A DNA stretch of 64,000 nt from NCBI GenBank assembly GCA_020852715.1, contig JADZAE010000084.1:1-64000 (forward strand). The letters are read 5' to 3'. This document shows positions 1-9,677 of this stretch, piece after piece. Positions within the stretch are counted from its first letter, which is position 1; each line of letters opens with the position of its first letter. A program made the translations under genes and the position numbers. The notes below the pieces were generated by a model, which saw only the letters and a list, made by a program, of their open reading frames with translations, was not told where the DNA came from and ran no database searches. The DNA comes from Deltaproteobacteria bacterium (GTDB taxonomy: Bacteria > Bdellovibrionota_C > UBA2361 > SZUA-149 > JADZAE01).

Positions 1-91
1 TATCGAAGAATTTTATAATTCTAAACGCTTGCACTCGACGTTGAATTATAAAACACCTACCATGGTACATGTACTATCGTTGGCAGCTTGA
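1..91 (+). mobile_element. IS3-family transposase, C-terminal end (cut by window edge)
   Basis: The frame starting at base 2 is open into the window and stops at 89-91. It reads EEFYNSKRLHSTLNYKTP, the conserved end of the integrase core of IS3/IS150-type transposases (pattern FYN.KR.HS.L.Y.TP). Only about 29 residues are visible, so completeness cannot be judged. It borders two decayed sensor genes, which fits an insertion-associated rearrangement. Confidence 0.8.
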
Positions 92-114
92 ATATTGAGT
101 GTTAGGGTGCATGA

Positions 115-195
115 GAGGAGTTATCCACAGGGTAGCGCGCAGCTGGCTTTTGACAGCCTGAGCGCTACCCTGTGGGTAACTCCTCCTCTGTTTTT
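115..195. terminator. Long palindrome, possible terminator
   Basis: Two 24-base arms (115-138 and 162-185) pair with one mismatch around a 23-base loop, and a T-run follows at about 191-195. It lies between the transposase end and the oppositely oriented sensor remnant, so a bidirectional terminator is the simplest reading. The left arm contains TTATCCACA, a perfect DnaA-box sequence, but as part of the palindrome. It could instead be an IS end. Confidence 0.5.
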
Positions 196-484
196 ACTGT
201 ACGTTTTTTCGGGGGAAGATCAGATCCTCTGAATTGATATGTATTAATTTTAAATTATCTTCTATTTCTTTGCCTAATTCTAGATAGCCAACAAGCATTC
301 CCTTAGAATATACCGGGTTGACGACTCTTAATGTAAACGTGCCTAATGGTCCTATTTCTATTCCGGCAGCCAATTTACCAGTGCGTTCAGCCTCTAAAGT
401 TGTAAATCTGTTTATTATATCGCCTTGCTTTTCGGGTTTATGAACACGCAAGATACAAGTGCGATCAGGAGTGATAAAATACAT
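194..484 (-). pseudogene. Sensor (Cache-like) domain remnant
   Basis: This 96-residue frame contains CILRVHKPEK, RFTTLEAERTGK, GIEIGPLGTFTLRVV and GYLELGKEIED. These are typical of extracytoplasmic sensing domains in chemoreceptors and histidine kinases. There is no signal peptide, membrane segment or output domain. Upstream sequence is out of frame with it, and it ends just before the 115-185 palindrome. I read it as a fragment of a larger receptor lost at an IS-associated breakpoint; a short expressed protein is unlikely. Confidence 0.6.
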
Positions 485-496
485 ATATGTTATATT

Positions 497-963
497 ATTC
501 TCGCGTTTGAGAAGTTCAAAAATAGGAAAAAACGTTAATTAAATCTTCCCTGGCCTCTTCATATATTTATCCTGGAGGGGAGTAAGCGTTAGAGCCCGGA
601 CTCTCACTATCGACGTAAAAAAAAATACTGCCTTCCTCTTTTCGCCCCATAAGATAAAGAAAACGATACTGAGAATTCGCGCGAACAGCCGACTTCAATT
701 GCGATTTAATTGTTTTATATTCAGGGGTATTAATATCTGCTTCATTCCGCGATAAAGAAGTAATTATATTTCCTTCTAATGTCTGAGATAACAAGCGAGC
801 TTGTTGCAACAAGTTGTCCCGTAAATTGCGATCTGCACTTACTATTAAATAATAGCTAAAGCCTGCACCAAGGAAGGTAATAACCAGAAACAGTTTGATA
901 ATATCGTTCGATTGCCTTATTCTTGCATTTACTAGCTTTACTGTGGCCTGCTCGCGATAGCCT
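497..963 (-). pseudogene. Membrane sensor domain remnant with in-frame stop
   Basis: Reading leftwards from about 963 there is a transmembrane stretch (IKLFLVITFLGAGFSYYLI), then NLLQQARLLSQ, then FLYLMGRKEEGSIFFYVDSE and SNAYSPPG. This resembles the periplasmic sensing domain of PAS-type histidine kinases. A TAA at 567-569 interrupts the frame exactly where the sequence carries on as IYEEAREDLI, so it looks like a nonsense mutation, with further stops after it. No ATG, GTG or TTG start precedes the membrane segment. It lies directly downstream of the chemoreceptor gene on the same strand. It is probably dead, although a stop-truncated membrane-anchored sensor cannot be excluded. Confidence 0.6.
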
Positions 964-975
964 TAATTTGTGTTA

Positions 976-3045
976 TTAATACTTATAGCCTCCGATCAGT
1001 TCATTAAGCATATTGGCTAAATCACGCAAGTTCGTGGCAGCACTCACCGCCTGCGATATTTGCGCTGAAGTATGTTGCGCAGCATCAGAAACTCCATGAA
1101 TGTTCTCTGTCACTAATGCATTACCGTTAGCAGCTTCGTTAATCTGTTTAGTTATTTCTAAGGTTGTCGCATTTTGTTGATCAACAGCAGCAGCTATACC
1201 CTGTGAGGTATTACTGACATTCTTTATCGTTTCGCTAAAACTATTTACAGAATCAACCACTTTCGCGACATATTGTTGAATTGTAACGATTTTTTCTGAT
1301 ATGTTTCCAGTGGCGCTTCCCGTTTGCTTTGCTAATTCTTTTACTTCATTGGCAACCACCGCAAATCCTTTACCCGCTTCACCGGCTCGCGCAGCCTCGA
1401 TCGTAGCGTTTAATGCTAAAAGATTAGTCTGTTCAGCAATCGACTCTATGAGCTTAACAACATTCCCAATTTCTTTGCTGTTTTCGCCTAGCTCCGTGAC
1501 TAGTTGGCTGGTTGAGGAAACTGCGGTATCAGCGTCTTGAGATAATGATGCAGCATGCGCGGCACTATTAGCTATCTCCATAATAGTTGCACTCATTTCT
1601 TCGGCCGCAGATGCAACGGTAGTAAACGTGGAACTTGCTTCTTCAGCCGCAGACGATACGGCAGCAGATTGAGCTGACGTTTCCTCAGCAGTTGCAGAGA
1701 TTTGTTGCGATATAGTTGTAAGATCCTCAGAAGATACGCTTAATGAACTCGCACTTTGAGAAATGGCGGCAATCAATCCAACCATGCCCTCACGCATTTT
1801 TTTGGCTGAGCGGATTAAGCTGCCGGTTTCATTCTGACTGTCTGCGTTTTTTCGAATGGCTTCTTTTTGAAAAACCTCATCTTTGAGATTACCTAAAGCG
1901 AATTCTTGCAGAGCATGATCTATGGCCTTAATTGGAGAAGAAAGCTTCGCTGCAAAAATATTGGATAAGAAGAAAGCAAGCACTATAGAAGCTAGAGCTA
2001 CCCAAAAAGACAAATCTCTGCTGCGCTTTACTTCTGCCATAAACTCATCTACATAGGCGCTATATACGATCACCCAATCCCACTCGGGAAGATAGGCATA
2101 ACCAGCAATTTTTTCGCGAGCGCTTGAATCCCCGGGATTTTTCCACGAATAAAAGGTGGTTTTAGCCTCACCGGGATTAAGAGATTTAGCTTCATTGATA
2201 ATTTCTTGGATAAAAGCTCTCCCATCGGCATCCTTAGCTTCCCAAATATTCTCACCATCGCGATTTCTTTTTGCAGAAAGTAGGTAGTTTCCTTTGCTAT
2301 CAAGAATAAACACGTATCCAGTCTTGCCTATAATTACTCCGGCATAGTTCTCAAGAAGATCTTTATGGGCTTCAGATTCGGGAATACCCACAAATAAAGC
2401 GCCTACAATTTGGCCGTTTATATCTTTAATTGGTTCATAGGCAGTTATATAATCAGCATCTAATACCTCAGCACGACCAATATAGGTCTCACCTTTAACT
2501 ATCGCTTTATAAACAGGCGATTCTATCGGAATGAACGTATTATCCGCGCGCTTGCCGTCCTTTTCGAGGGTAGTTGTAATTCTTAGCAGTCCTTGAGGGA
2601 TAATTTGAAAAATGGTTACATGAGAATTCGCCGCTTTTTTCACTTTATCCACGTAATCGTGATCATAAGCGATTTGTTTCTGATTGATCATTAAAACAGG
2701 AATAGCAAGTTTTACTGTTTCTTTGCTAACTTGGTTAACAGCAATAAGTTCTATAGTTCGATCAACGGACAATTCTATTTTGCGTGCTGTGGCAACACCG
2801 GTAATAATAGCTAGTCTAGCAGTGCTAAGTTTATCCAAGATTTTACTTTTCATTGCATCAGCATAATTGGAAGTATTGACCTGAGCCTCTCTTGCTTGAG
2901 CCTTAAGATTGTTTTCAAGTTTTTCTATGGATACTTTTTTAGTCGTGAAATAGGATAAAAAACCCATTATCAATGCTGGGACTATTACTAATATCATGCT
3001 AATCGCAATAATCTGCCACTTTATGCTGCTGATGCTGATTTTCAT
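976..3045 (-). CDS. Methyl-accepting chemotaxis protein with Cache-type sensor
   Basis: Inner-membrane chemoreceptor of about 689 residues, controlling CheA/CheW. Two membrane segments (residues about 10-32 and 345-370) flank a large periplasmic domain with the Cache-like stretches GKTGYVFILDSKGNYL and YLPEWDWVIVY. A short HAMP-like linker follows, then the signalling domain with the invariant tip EQTNLLALNATIEAARAGE. There is no C-terminal NWETF-type CheR tether; the protein ends GGYKY. The start at 3045 is preferred because AAGGAG lies five bases upstream; the frame is open another 15 codons. A sigma-28-like promoter lies 79 bases upstream. The ligand cannot be inferred. Confidence 0.92.
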   Translation of the reverse strand: MKISISSIKWQIIAISMILVIVPALIMGFLSYFTTKKVSIEKLENNLKAQAREAQVNTSNYADAMKSKILDKLSTARLAIITGVATARKIELSVDRTIELIAVNQVSKETVKLAIPVLMINQKQIAYDHDYVDKVKKAANSHVTIFQIIPQGLLRITTTLEKDGKRADNTFIPIESPVYKAIVKGETYIGRAEVLDADYITAYEPIKDINGQIVGALFVGIPESEAHKDLLENYAGVIIGKTGYVFILDSKGNYLLSAKRNRDGENIWEAKDADGRAFIQEIINEAKSLNPGEAKTTFYSWKNPGDSSAREKIAGYAYLPEWDWVIVYSAYVDEFMAEVKRSRDLSFWVALASIVLAFFLSNIFAAKLSSPIKAIDHALQEFALGNLKDEVFQKEAIRKNADSQNETGSLIRSAKKMREGMVGLIAAISQSASSLSVSSEDLTTISQQISATAEETSAQSAAVSSAAEEASSTFTTVASAAEEMSATIMEIANSAAHAASLSQDADTAVSSTSQLVTELGENSKEIGNVVKLIESIAEQTNLLALNATIEAARAGEAGKGFAVVANEVKELAKQTGSATGNISEKIVTIQQYVAKVVDSVNSFSETIKNVSNTSQGIAAAVDQQNATTLEITKQINEAANGNALVTENIHGVSDAAQHTSAQISQAVSAATNLRDLANMLNELIGGYKY

Positions 3046-3123
3046 AGGAGCTCCTTTTGTTGTGATTTGTGTGTCAAAACCTTTTTGCAAATAAACGTTT
3101 TTTCAAATTGAACTTGCGTTGCG

Positions 3124-3151
3124 TTATTCGGCACTAATGTCCTTTTTCTTA
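3124..3151 (-). promoter_or_regulatory. Candidate sigma-28 (FliA) promoter of the chemoreceptor
   Basis: On the minus strand TAAGAAAA is followed after exactly 11 bases by GCCGAATAA. The flagellar sigma-28 consensus is TAAAGTTT-N11-GCCGATAA, so the -10 box has one extra A. It ends 79 bases before the chosen ATG of the chemoreceptor. Spacing and gene type support it; the match is by eye only. Confidence 0.45.
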
Positions 3152-3780
3152 AGTCAATATCTACGTGCTAGAAAACATATTAATATAGATGCTCATCTCA
3201 CATAGACTGGTGCACCTTTATTTTGATAGTTTTAATAAACATAAAAATAGGTAAGCCTTCACGGATTATTACTAATATGAACATTTACAATTATTTATTG
3301 ACGTTTCCTAATCGGAAACGACTAATCTTGTGATGGCTTAGTCTTCGTCCCCCCATGGTTTTGCTTCGCAAAACTTGCCCCCTCTGGGGGCTTTTGAATA
3401 GAAGCTCAGTAAAGGTCGTGAAGGGTTACAAAAATAGTATGAAAGCCCCTAACCTCTTTAAATATCGAACGGTTATATGGGTTACTTGATACGGCATTTG
3501 CGAACAATGAATTAAGCAAAATCTGGCCATATATTATCAATTAAAACATCTTATCACTCAAGTTTATATTTCGACACAGCCGCACATTTGAGGAGTATTT
3601 ACATTCATACCGTACATAAAAAGTTTACCACCTTAAAATAGGTTTACAGTTTTTTACTTAACTTATGCATTTTAATCGATTAATAAATTCTAACAAATTA
3701 TTTTACTTTCTTGCTAGTTCGGGGCTATAAGGCCAAGCAATTTCGTGCCTTTATTAAGATAAATTAAGAGTTTAAACACA
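3152..3780. other. Long intergenic region with repeats and hairpins
   Basis: I see no gene in these 630 bases. They hold a 23-base sequence (3304-3326) repeated in inverse orientation at 21580-21602, two adjacent hairpins (3358-3374, stem GTTTTGC; 3377-3391, stem GCCCCC followed by TTTT), and a copy of the dispersed ATACCGTACA motif (3607-3626). The promoter of the downstream membrane protein should lie in the last 150 bases. Confidence 0.5.
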
Positions 3781-6270
3781 ATGAAGATTTCATCAAGCGC
3801 TGCTGAAAACCTTAGTATTTTAGAAGATCAATCAAATTCCTCTGCCAGTAGATCAAATAACAATCATCGAACTGAATTAGGGGCAGATTTGCGCCCGGAT
3901 CTAATGACTTATCTTGGAATATTTTTAACATCTTGTTCCGTCCTACTTTTTGAGCTCGTTCTAACAAGAATTTTTGCTGTTATTTTGTGGGCTCACCTCG
4001 CCTTTATGGTCGTAGGAACTGCGCTATTTGGTTTTGGATTAAGTGGCGTGTTTTTAGCTCTCAAGCCAAAAAATCTGAAATTTTCAATTCCGGCCCTATG
4101 CCTCTCCTGCTCACTAAGCATGTTTTTCGCCTACCTTGTAATTTTACATGTTCCTTTCAAAATGTGGGAAACAAGTAGCTTAGCTAATTTGTTTTACCTA
4201 GGTGTCTGGTATATCGCTTTGGTTGTGCCATTCTTTTTTGCAGGGATGGTTATCGCTGAATTACTAAGCTCATATCCTAAGGCCAGCAATAGACTGTATG
4301 GTTTTGACTTAATCGGAGCTGCTTCCGGTTCTTTACTATTATTACCAGTGCTACCGACACTTGCCGGAGAAGGCTCGTTAGCTTTTGCCGCCATGTTAGC
4401 TGCAATCTCAGGCCTTCTTTATTGCCGCAAAGTGCAGATTTCCAAGTTGCTGGTGAGCGTATCAGTTTTAGTAGCTGTGGTCTTTGGCCTTCTCTCATTA
4501 AACGCACCTAGTTGGATGCCGCTTAAACTGCATCAGGCAAAACGTAACTTCAAAACTGCTTATGAAAACAATTTGATTTTAGCAACTCGCTGGAGTCCTA
4601 TGTCGCGAGTTGATATCGCAGAAGGCGGAGAACATAAGAAAAATCGTCGAGCTATCTGGATTGACGGCGGAACAAATCATTCGGGAATGATTAAAGTCAC
4701 CGAAGATATTGATGCTATGTCACCTTTAAAAAATCGCAGTATTGGTGTCGCTTACGCTATTATGGCTGATAAAAATCCAAGGGTTCTAATTATCGGCTCA
4801 TCTGGAGGACATGAGGTATTATTTGCCCTTACCAATAACGCGCAAAAAGTTGATGCCGTGGAGATGGATCCATCAATTGTCAGATTCGTAAAAGATCCGC
4901 GTTTTACCGGCTTCATGGGTAACTTATTTCAAAATTCACGAGTTAATTTAGTTAACGACGAAGGACGTGCTTACATGCGCCGCCAACCAAATGATAGCTA
5001 TGATGTTATTCAGTTTGTGAATAACTACACACCGATTGCTATCGCTTCCGGTGCACTTAACCTTTCGGAAACATTCTTGCTAACCAAAGAAGCATTTTAC
5101 GAATATTTTAGCCACTTGACTGCAAATGGGGTTTTAGCGCTGCATCGTGGAGCTTCGCTACGTGTCGGATTAGCGGCTATTTCTGCGCTTCGTGATATGG
5201 GAATTTCCAATCCCGCAGCGCATTTAGCGATAGTCTACGGTGAATGGCCTATGCATGAAGGATTATTGTTAAAGAAAACTCCTTGGACAGAGGAAGAACT
5301 CGGTAAAGTAAACACTTTTATGCGTAACATAACCCACATGGGTGGTAAGACTTCGTTTATTTTTAATCCACTTCATTCCACAAACGATATTTATTCCCGA
5401 TTATTTACGGCATCAGCTGAAGAACAAGAGAAGCACTATACTAGTCTTGGCATAAATCTTTTTCCGGCCACTGACGATCGTCCTTTTATGGAGCATTATT
5501 TGCAGTTTGGTAAAAAATCATTGTCTGGCGAGATACCTTATGAATTTCGAAGATTTGATAAGGAAAAATGGCAGGGCGTTGTTCCACGTGGAGATTTTCC
5601 TTATGTAATTATTTTGGCTGAATCAGCAATTCTAAGTTTATTATTTGTCGGTTTACCCTTGGCAATATGGGCTAAGAGCTCTTACCAAACGAAGGGATTT
5701 CTGAGAATCATAGCGTACTATGCGGCCTTGGGATTTGGCTTTATTGTTGTTGAAATTTGCCTTATGAAAAAATATGTTCTTTTCTTAGGTAATCCCATTT
5801 ATTCGCTAACTACTATTTTAGTAGTACTCCTACTAGCTGCGGGCCTGGGTAGCTTAGCAGTAGATCGTTTTGATCGTATTAATACAAAAAAAGCCATAAC
5901 TTATTTGGTATCAATTTTGGCGGCATTATTGCTTATCGAAACATTGTTAGCTCCGGCAATTTTTGATTATTTCCTAGGATTAAGCTTTGCTGGGCGACTA
6001 GTAGTAGCGGTATTAATGCTCTTCCCTATGGGTTTTGTGATGGGTATGCCATTCGCTTTGGGATTGCGTTTGATCAATCAAGCACAACCAGATGAGAATG
6101 AACGACGCAAACTTATTGCTTGGGCTTGGGGAATCAATGGTTATGCCACCGTCATTGGCTCAGCGGCAACTGTATTTGTGTCCTTATTTTTTGGATTCAA
6201 GATCGCATTAGCAATTGCTGTTTGCAGCTACCTTCTGGGAATGCTGGCGATTAGGCAAATTTGTAAATAG
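3781..6270 (+). CDS. Polytopic membrane protein with spermidine-synthase-like domain
   Basis: An 829-residue protein. It has an N-terminal block of membrane segments (about residues 40-240), a soluble Rossmann domain with VLIIGSSGGHE (about 336-346) and the acidic motif DAVEMDP (about 358), then a second membrane block (about 610-829). The layout matches the large membrane-embedded aminopropyltransferase/spermidine-synthase-like family, whose substrates are mostly unknown. The usual GGG.G motif is altered to GSSGGH, so decarboxylated-SAM use is uncertain and an O- or N-methyltransferase-like role is possible. The ATG lacks a clear ribosome site. A truncated palindromic repeat follows the stop by 17 bases. 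It appears to be monocistronic. Confidence 0.75.
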   Translation: MKISSSAAENLSILEDQSNSSASRSNNNHRTELGADLRPDLMTYLGIFLTSCSVLLFELVLTRIFAVILWAHLAFMVVGTALFGFGLSGVFLALKPKNLKFSIPALCLSCSLSMFFAYLVILHVPFKMWETSSLANLFYLGVWYIALVVPFFFAGMVIAELLSSYPKASNRLYGFDLIGAASGSLLLLPVLPTLAGEGSLAFAAMLAAISGLLYCRKVQISKLLVSVSVLVAVVFGLLSLNAPSWMPLKLHQAKRNFKTAYENNLILATRWSPMSRVDIAEGGEHKKNRRAIWIDGGTNHSGMIKVTEDIDAMSPLKNRSIGVAYAIMADKNPRVLIIGSSGGHEVLFALTNNAQKVDAVEMDPSIVRFVKDPRFTGFMGNLFQNSRVNLVNDEGRAYMRRQPNDSYDVIQFVNNYTPIAIASGALNLSETFLLTKEAFYEYFSHLTANGVLALHRGASLRVGLAAISALRDMGISNPAAHLAIVYGEWPMHEGLLLKKTPWTEEELGKVNTFMRNITHMGGKTSFIFNPLHSTNDIYSRLFTASAEEQEKHYTSLGINLFPATDDRPFMEHYLQFGKKSLSGEIPYEFRRFDKEKWQGVVPRGDFPYVIILAESAILSLLFVGLPLAIWAKSSYQTKGFLRIIAYYAALGFGFIVVEICLMKKYVLFLGNPIYSLTTILVVLLLAAGLGSLAVDRFDRINTKKAITYLVSILAALLLIETLLAPAIFDYFLGLSFAGRLVVAVLMLFPMGFVMGMPFALGLRLINQAQPDENERRKLIAWAWGINGYATVIGSAATVFVSLFFGFKIALAIAVCSYLLGMLAIRQICK

Positions 6271-6286
6271 CCTGCGGCTATCCTAC

Positions 6287-6324
6287 AAAAATCAGTCGCG
6301 GTGATAGAAAGCCTCAAAGAAATA
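6287..6324. repeat. Truncated copy of dispersed palindromic element
   Basis: This segment matches one arm of the elements at 10154 and 28577: AAAATCAGTCG, then a few variable bases, then TAGAAAGCCTCAAA. The second arm is absent. It sits just after the stop codon of the preceding gene. Confidence 0.6.
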
Positions 6325-6351
6325 AGACTTTCGATACAGCCCCGATATTTG

Positions 6352-6858
6352 CTAGCTGCGTTGTGGCCATAAAGCCACAATTTTTCCATCATCGGATAAA
6401 TGAACTGTTAACTCATCTCCGACAGAAGAAAATCCATAACGCACCGCTCCTCCATTATTACGTATCAGGTCGCGTGCTTGTTTGTCTTCGCCGCGCAAAC
6501 GTAAAGTCGTAAACTCTTTTAATAACACCCCGTCTTTAAGTAAATCCTCATCTAAAAAAGCTACGCATCGGGTATCAATAAATATTTTTCCTGAGGCCTT
6601 TAATTCATCATGATTATCAATTATCGAGGAAAAATCCGGTTCCCCATTTTCTAGTGGAGCAAGAACAATTATCATTTGATAAGGATCGCGATAGACCGAA
6701 TACTCTCCCAACGGAAGTTCTACGTAAAAACCACAATACCTTTTTACTGCTTCCCTAATATTAGCTTCCTCATAACCGGGAGCTATCATCGCGTGAAACT
6801 GCTTATTGGAAAGCATAAACTGATCAATAATAATCAACTTGCCACTAGTAATCGTCAA
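6352..6858 (-). CDS. Hypothetical protein
   Basis: I do not recognise this protein of up to 168 residues. It is soluble, mixed alpha/beta in character and has no signal peptide. The listed start is a TTG; an ATG 14 codons in (MLSNKQFHAM) is an alternative, and neither has a strong ribosome site. It is convergent with the membrane aminopropyltransferase-like gene, with the truncated repeat between them. The even, non-repetitive composition over the whole frame supports a real gene. Confidence 0.55.
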   Translation of the reverse strand: MTITSGKLIIIDQFMLSNKQFHAMIAPGYEEANIREAVKRYCGFYVELPLGEYSVYRDPYQMIIVLAPLENGEPDFSSIIDNHDELKASGKIFIDTRCVAFLDEDLLKDGVLLKEFTTLRLRGEDKQARDLIRNNGGAVRYGFSSVGDELTVHLSDDGKIVALWPQRS

Positions 6859-7100
6859 TTTTTCTGTTTCTAGCGAAGAGGTTCACCGCTCAAAACCATT
6901 AAGATTGTCATGCGTTTGTCTATCCATGCTGCTCATAACTCTAAAGAATCTCCCAATCAAAGACGATACATATTCAGTGCCGGTGAAAACCAACCGCTGG
7001 AGCTGCGTCAGTTTATAAGACTTTCCGTCCGGCTTGTAAAATTTCACCGATGCACAATGATTAAGTATTATCAACCACTGTATAAGTAATTGTTATCGTT

Positions 7101-7589
7101 ATGGCTTTTGAGCTTAGTAATGCAACACCGACTGGAAGCACTGCAACTGTAAAATATGATACAGATAAAGTGCTGCTCGTTGGTAGTTACTCGGATGAAC
7201 TATCGGCCTATCGAGCAAAACGTTCTTGGTTAGATATACTGGCTGCTCATTTCACATTAGAAAAAGGGCGCGACTATGATTTGAACCTAGTAAAACCATG
7301 CTCAGAGAAAGAAATAAATAATTTTACTTTGACCTGTTCTTTTCATTCGGCTTGTGGCCGATATGCTTTTTGGAGGTTGATTAATGGCCAGTCCCCGGAA
7401 GCAGAAAACAAACTAGGACTTTCTCGAAAAAACAAATCACAGCATGAAAAGCTTCTGTCGGCTATTTTTGGCTATGAAACAAAGTCCTCTGTGCCGGCTT
7501 GGATTATGAGTTGCGAAACACGCAGGCCAAGACGTTTAACCAGCCTATTAAAAGCAGCAAGGCATAAATTAAGTTGCTTATTATTTTAA
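7101..7589 (+). CDS. Hypothetical protein
   Basis: An unrecognised 162-residue protein beginning at ATG 7101. The N-terminal 20 residues are Thr/Ala-rich, followed by VLLVGSYSDELSAYRAKRSW and a basic C-terminal tail. Four cysteines fall at about residues 75-170 with no standard metal-binding spacing. No membrane segment or signal peptide is evident. A palindrome at 7628-7682 follows its end, consistent with it being a transcription unit of its own. Confidence 0.5.
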   Translation: MAFELSNATPTGSTATVKYDTDKVLLVGSYSDELSAYRAKRSWLDILAAHFTLEKGRDYDLNLVKPCSEKEINNFTLTCSFHSACGRYAFWRLINGQSPEAENKLGLSRKNKSQHEKLLSAIFGYETKSSVPAWIMSCETRRPRRLTSLLKAARHKLSCLLF

Positions 7590-7627
7590 TAAAGCACATC
7601 AATTAACCTTCCTAAAAATTGTGGCTA

Positions 7628-7682
7628 AACCCATCGCTAATGAATTTTGAGCGAAGTGAAAATTTCATTAGCTTGATGGGTT
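7628..7682. terminator. Palindrome between 7101 gene and HD-domain gene
   Basis: Arms AACCCATC (7628-7635) and GATGGGTT (7675-7682) pair, continued inwards by CTAATGAA and TTCATTAG. The stem is about 16 bp with small bulges. There is no T-tract on either side, so it may be a Rho-independent-like block, an RNA-stabilising hairpin or a binding site. Confidence 0.45.
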
Positions 7683-7734
7683 GATCATCCTATGGCATAG
7701 AAGTAATCAGAAAACAGGTGAAAGAGTTATCCTT

Positions 7735-9087
7735 ATGAATACCAGTATCCCAGAGACAGTGAAAAAGATTTCAAATGTAATAAGTTTTGCTGATGTTGCT
7801 CATCAAACATTAGAATTTGATGCGGCCTTCGAACATTCACGCTTAGTTCTTGAGCTGGTTGATACACGTTGGATGCAACGTTTACGCAATATCAGGCAAA
7901 CAGGTAATACCAACTTTGTTTACATGTTCGCTGAACACTCACGTTTTGGCCATAGTTTAGGCGTCGCCTACTTAGCGATACTTCTCATGAATCACTTGGA
8001 GAAATATTCTCCTGAGCTAGTCTCGCCATACAAAAATGCCGTAGCCGCAGCCGCTTTACTTCACGACATCGGCCATGTTGCCCCGGGTTCGCATTTAGCT
8101 GAACATGTGTGGGGGCAGGACTCAATAGTACGTCATGAGTCCCTAACAAAAAAAATAATTGAACAAGATCCTGAGATTCAGGGGATACTTAATCGCTACG
8201 GTGAAAACTTATCGCAACAGGTTATTGCCATTCTTACCGAGCAAAACGGCGTTCCACATTGGACCAAAGAAATTATTTCGGGCGGTGGTTGGAATGCAGA
8301 CCGCGGAAACTGGTCGATAGTAGATAGCGCTATGTGTAACGTTTCTTATGGACGCTATAATGTATCAGCCTTAATCGGGGCATTTTGTTTGTCTGCTGAT
8401 TTACACCTCGTATTACAGGAAAGTCGCCTTGACGCCTTAACTCACTTTTTTGTTGCTCGAGATTCTATGTATCGACAAGTTTATCAACATCGAACTTTGC
8501 AGGCGACAGATAAATTAAATGAGTTTGTTATTCGTCGCGTGCGTGATATTTTACCGAATGAAGCGAGCGAAGCCAGTGCCGAGAAACAGCTTAATGACTG
8601 GGCTATTTTTCACGACCAACCTATGCTTAAAGTTTTGCTTAGCCGCAACTATGCCGAAGAAGTTCCTCTCAATTGTATTTATGAGATGACTGAAGCCTGG
8701 TGGTTATACCATATTCACCGCTGGTGCTTTGCTAAGGACAAAATTTTACGCGATCTAGCTAGTCGGCTAAGAGATAGAAAATTATTTAAAACTATCAGAC
8801 TAGCAAGCGGGGACTATGAAGCTAATCGCGAGCTATTAAATAAAGCCGAGGAAATAGCCAAGTCCTGCGGTTATGACCCTTCCTACTATGTGGCCATTAT
8901 CAACAATAAAGACAAGCATCGGGCCAAAAAAGAAGAAATTGTAAAGGTTCTACTTGATGATGGACAAATCCTTTCGGCTGCCGAAGTGGAGCCACTGATA
9001 AGGAAAATAATGGAGAAAAGTGGAAATGAGCGCGTTTGGTTGGTAGCGCCAAGCGAAGTAAAAGAAAAACTTGGGCGCAAGCGCTAG
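7735..9087 (+). CDS. HD-domain phosphohydrolase, dGTPase/SAMHD1-like
   Basis: A metal-dependent phosphohydrolase of about 450 residues. The HD signature is clear: RFGHSLGVAYL (first His, about residue 70) and ALLHDIGHVAPGSH (His-Asp pair, about residue 112). The opening region WMQRLRNIRQTG is typical of dNTP triphosphohydrolase-like proteins, which recognise nucleotides through this segment. The start at 7735 (MNTSIPE) has an AAAGAG-type site; the frame is open 18 codons further upstream. The substrate cannot be told from sequence; dNTPs, other phosphate esters or a phage-defence role are all possible. It has no operon partner. Confidence 0.8.
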   Translation: MNTSIPETVKKISNVISFADVAHQTLEFDAAFEHSRLVLELVDTRWMQRLRNIRQTGNTNFVYMFAEHSRFGHSLGVAYLAILLMNHLEKYSPELVSPYKNAVAAAALLHDIGHVAPGSHLAEHVWGQDSIVRHESLTKKIIEQDPEIQGILNRYGENLSQQVIAILTEQNGVPHWTKEIISGGGWNADRGNWSIVDSAMCNVSYGRYNVSALIGAFCLSADLHLVLQESRLDALTHFFVARDSMYRQVYQHRTLQATDKLNEFVIRRVRDILPNEASEASAEKQLNDWAIFHDQPMLKVLLSRNYAEEVPLNCIYEMTEAWWLYHIHRWCFAKDKILRDLASRLRDRKLFKTIRLASGDYEANRELLNKAEEIAKSCGYDPSYYVAIINNKDKHRAKKEEIVKVLLDDGQILSAAEVEPLIRKIMEKSGNERVWLVAPSEVKEKLGRKR

Positions 9088-9677
9088 GCAAGTCCTGCCT
9101 AGCAGCATAGATAAAAATTACCTAGCAAAAAATTTACTGTCTAATTTTTATTTATTTTGTCTAAAATGCAGTCATTAAGTCATCTTTTGTTTAACTAGTT
9201 AATTTTCAATTGCAAATCTCATTTTTCAATAATTTTATTGTCGTTAACTAATTCAGCACTAAACATCGAATATAAAGATAAATTGCATATTTAAGGCCTA
9301 GAACTGGTTGGCAATCATTTTGCTCTATCTCCAGCGCTGATGGAATAAAGTCACCCGATGAGCAAGGTTGCTTGCCTGGTATATTCATAAATTTTGCTCC
9401 GATAAATTTTCAAATTGTTCCGGTAGTGATTCAGATCATCCTTGAACAAGACGAAAGTTGCAGGAACAAAGTTAGACAAAAAATCAATTATCGAATCATC
9501 ATTCGATATTGGTCGATTGCTTGAATATGTTAGGCAAAGGGATATAATGGCTTTTATGTCCATTCGCCCGTAACAAGGACTGATTTAGCGGAGATACTTG
9601 GCACGCTAGGCATGGATGCGGTGCAAAACAAATGGAAAAGGATAAACTGCTCATTTACCTTGGGGAGGGGGATAAGC
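9088..9677. other. AT-rich intergenic region, no gene recognised
   Basis: About 590 bases downstream of the HD-domain gene. Short frames on both strands lack ribosome sites and recognisable content. The promoter for the 9678 gene is expected in the last part. I see no strong hairpin or repeat. Confidence 0.4.

Noticed and set aside
121-129. Perfect DnaA box TTATCCACA
   Set aside because: It is one copy inside a 24-base palindrome and there is no cluster of boxes or origin context near it.
3377-3395. Hairpin with T-run in the 3152-3780 region as terminator
   Set aside because: No gene on the plus strand ends nearby, so it has nothing to terminate; noted only as a hairpin.
6883-7074. 63-residue frame on the minus strand
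   Set aside because: Only a TTG or GTG start and no recognisable content; it could be real but I cannot support it.
9351-9563. 70-residue frame on the minus strand
   Set aside because: No clear ribosome site, poor composition and no family; I treat the region as noncoding.
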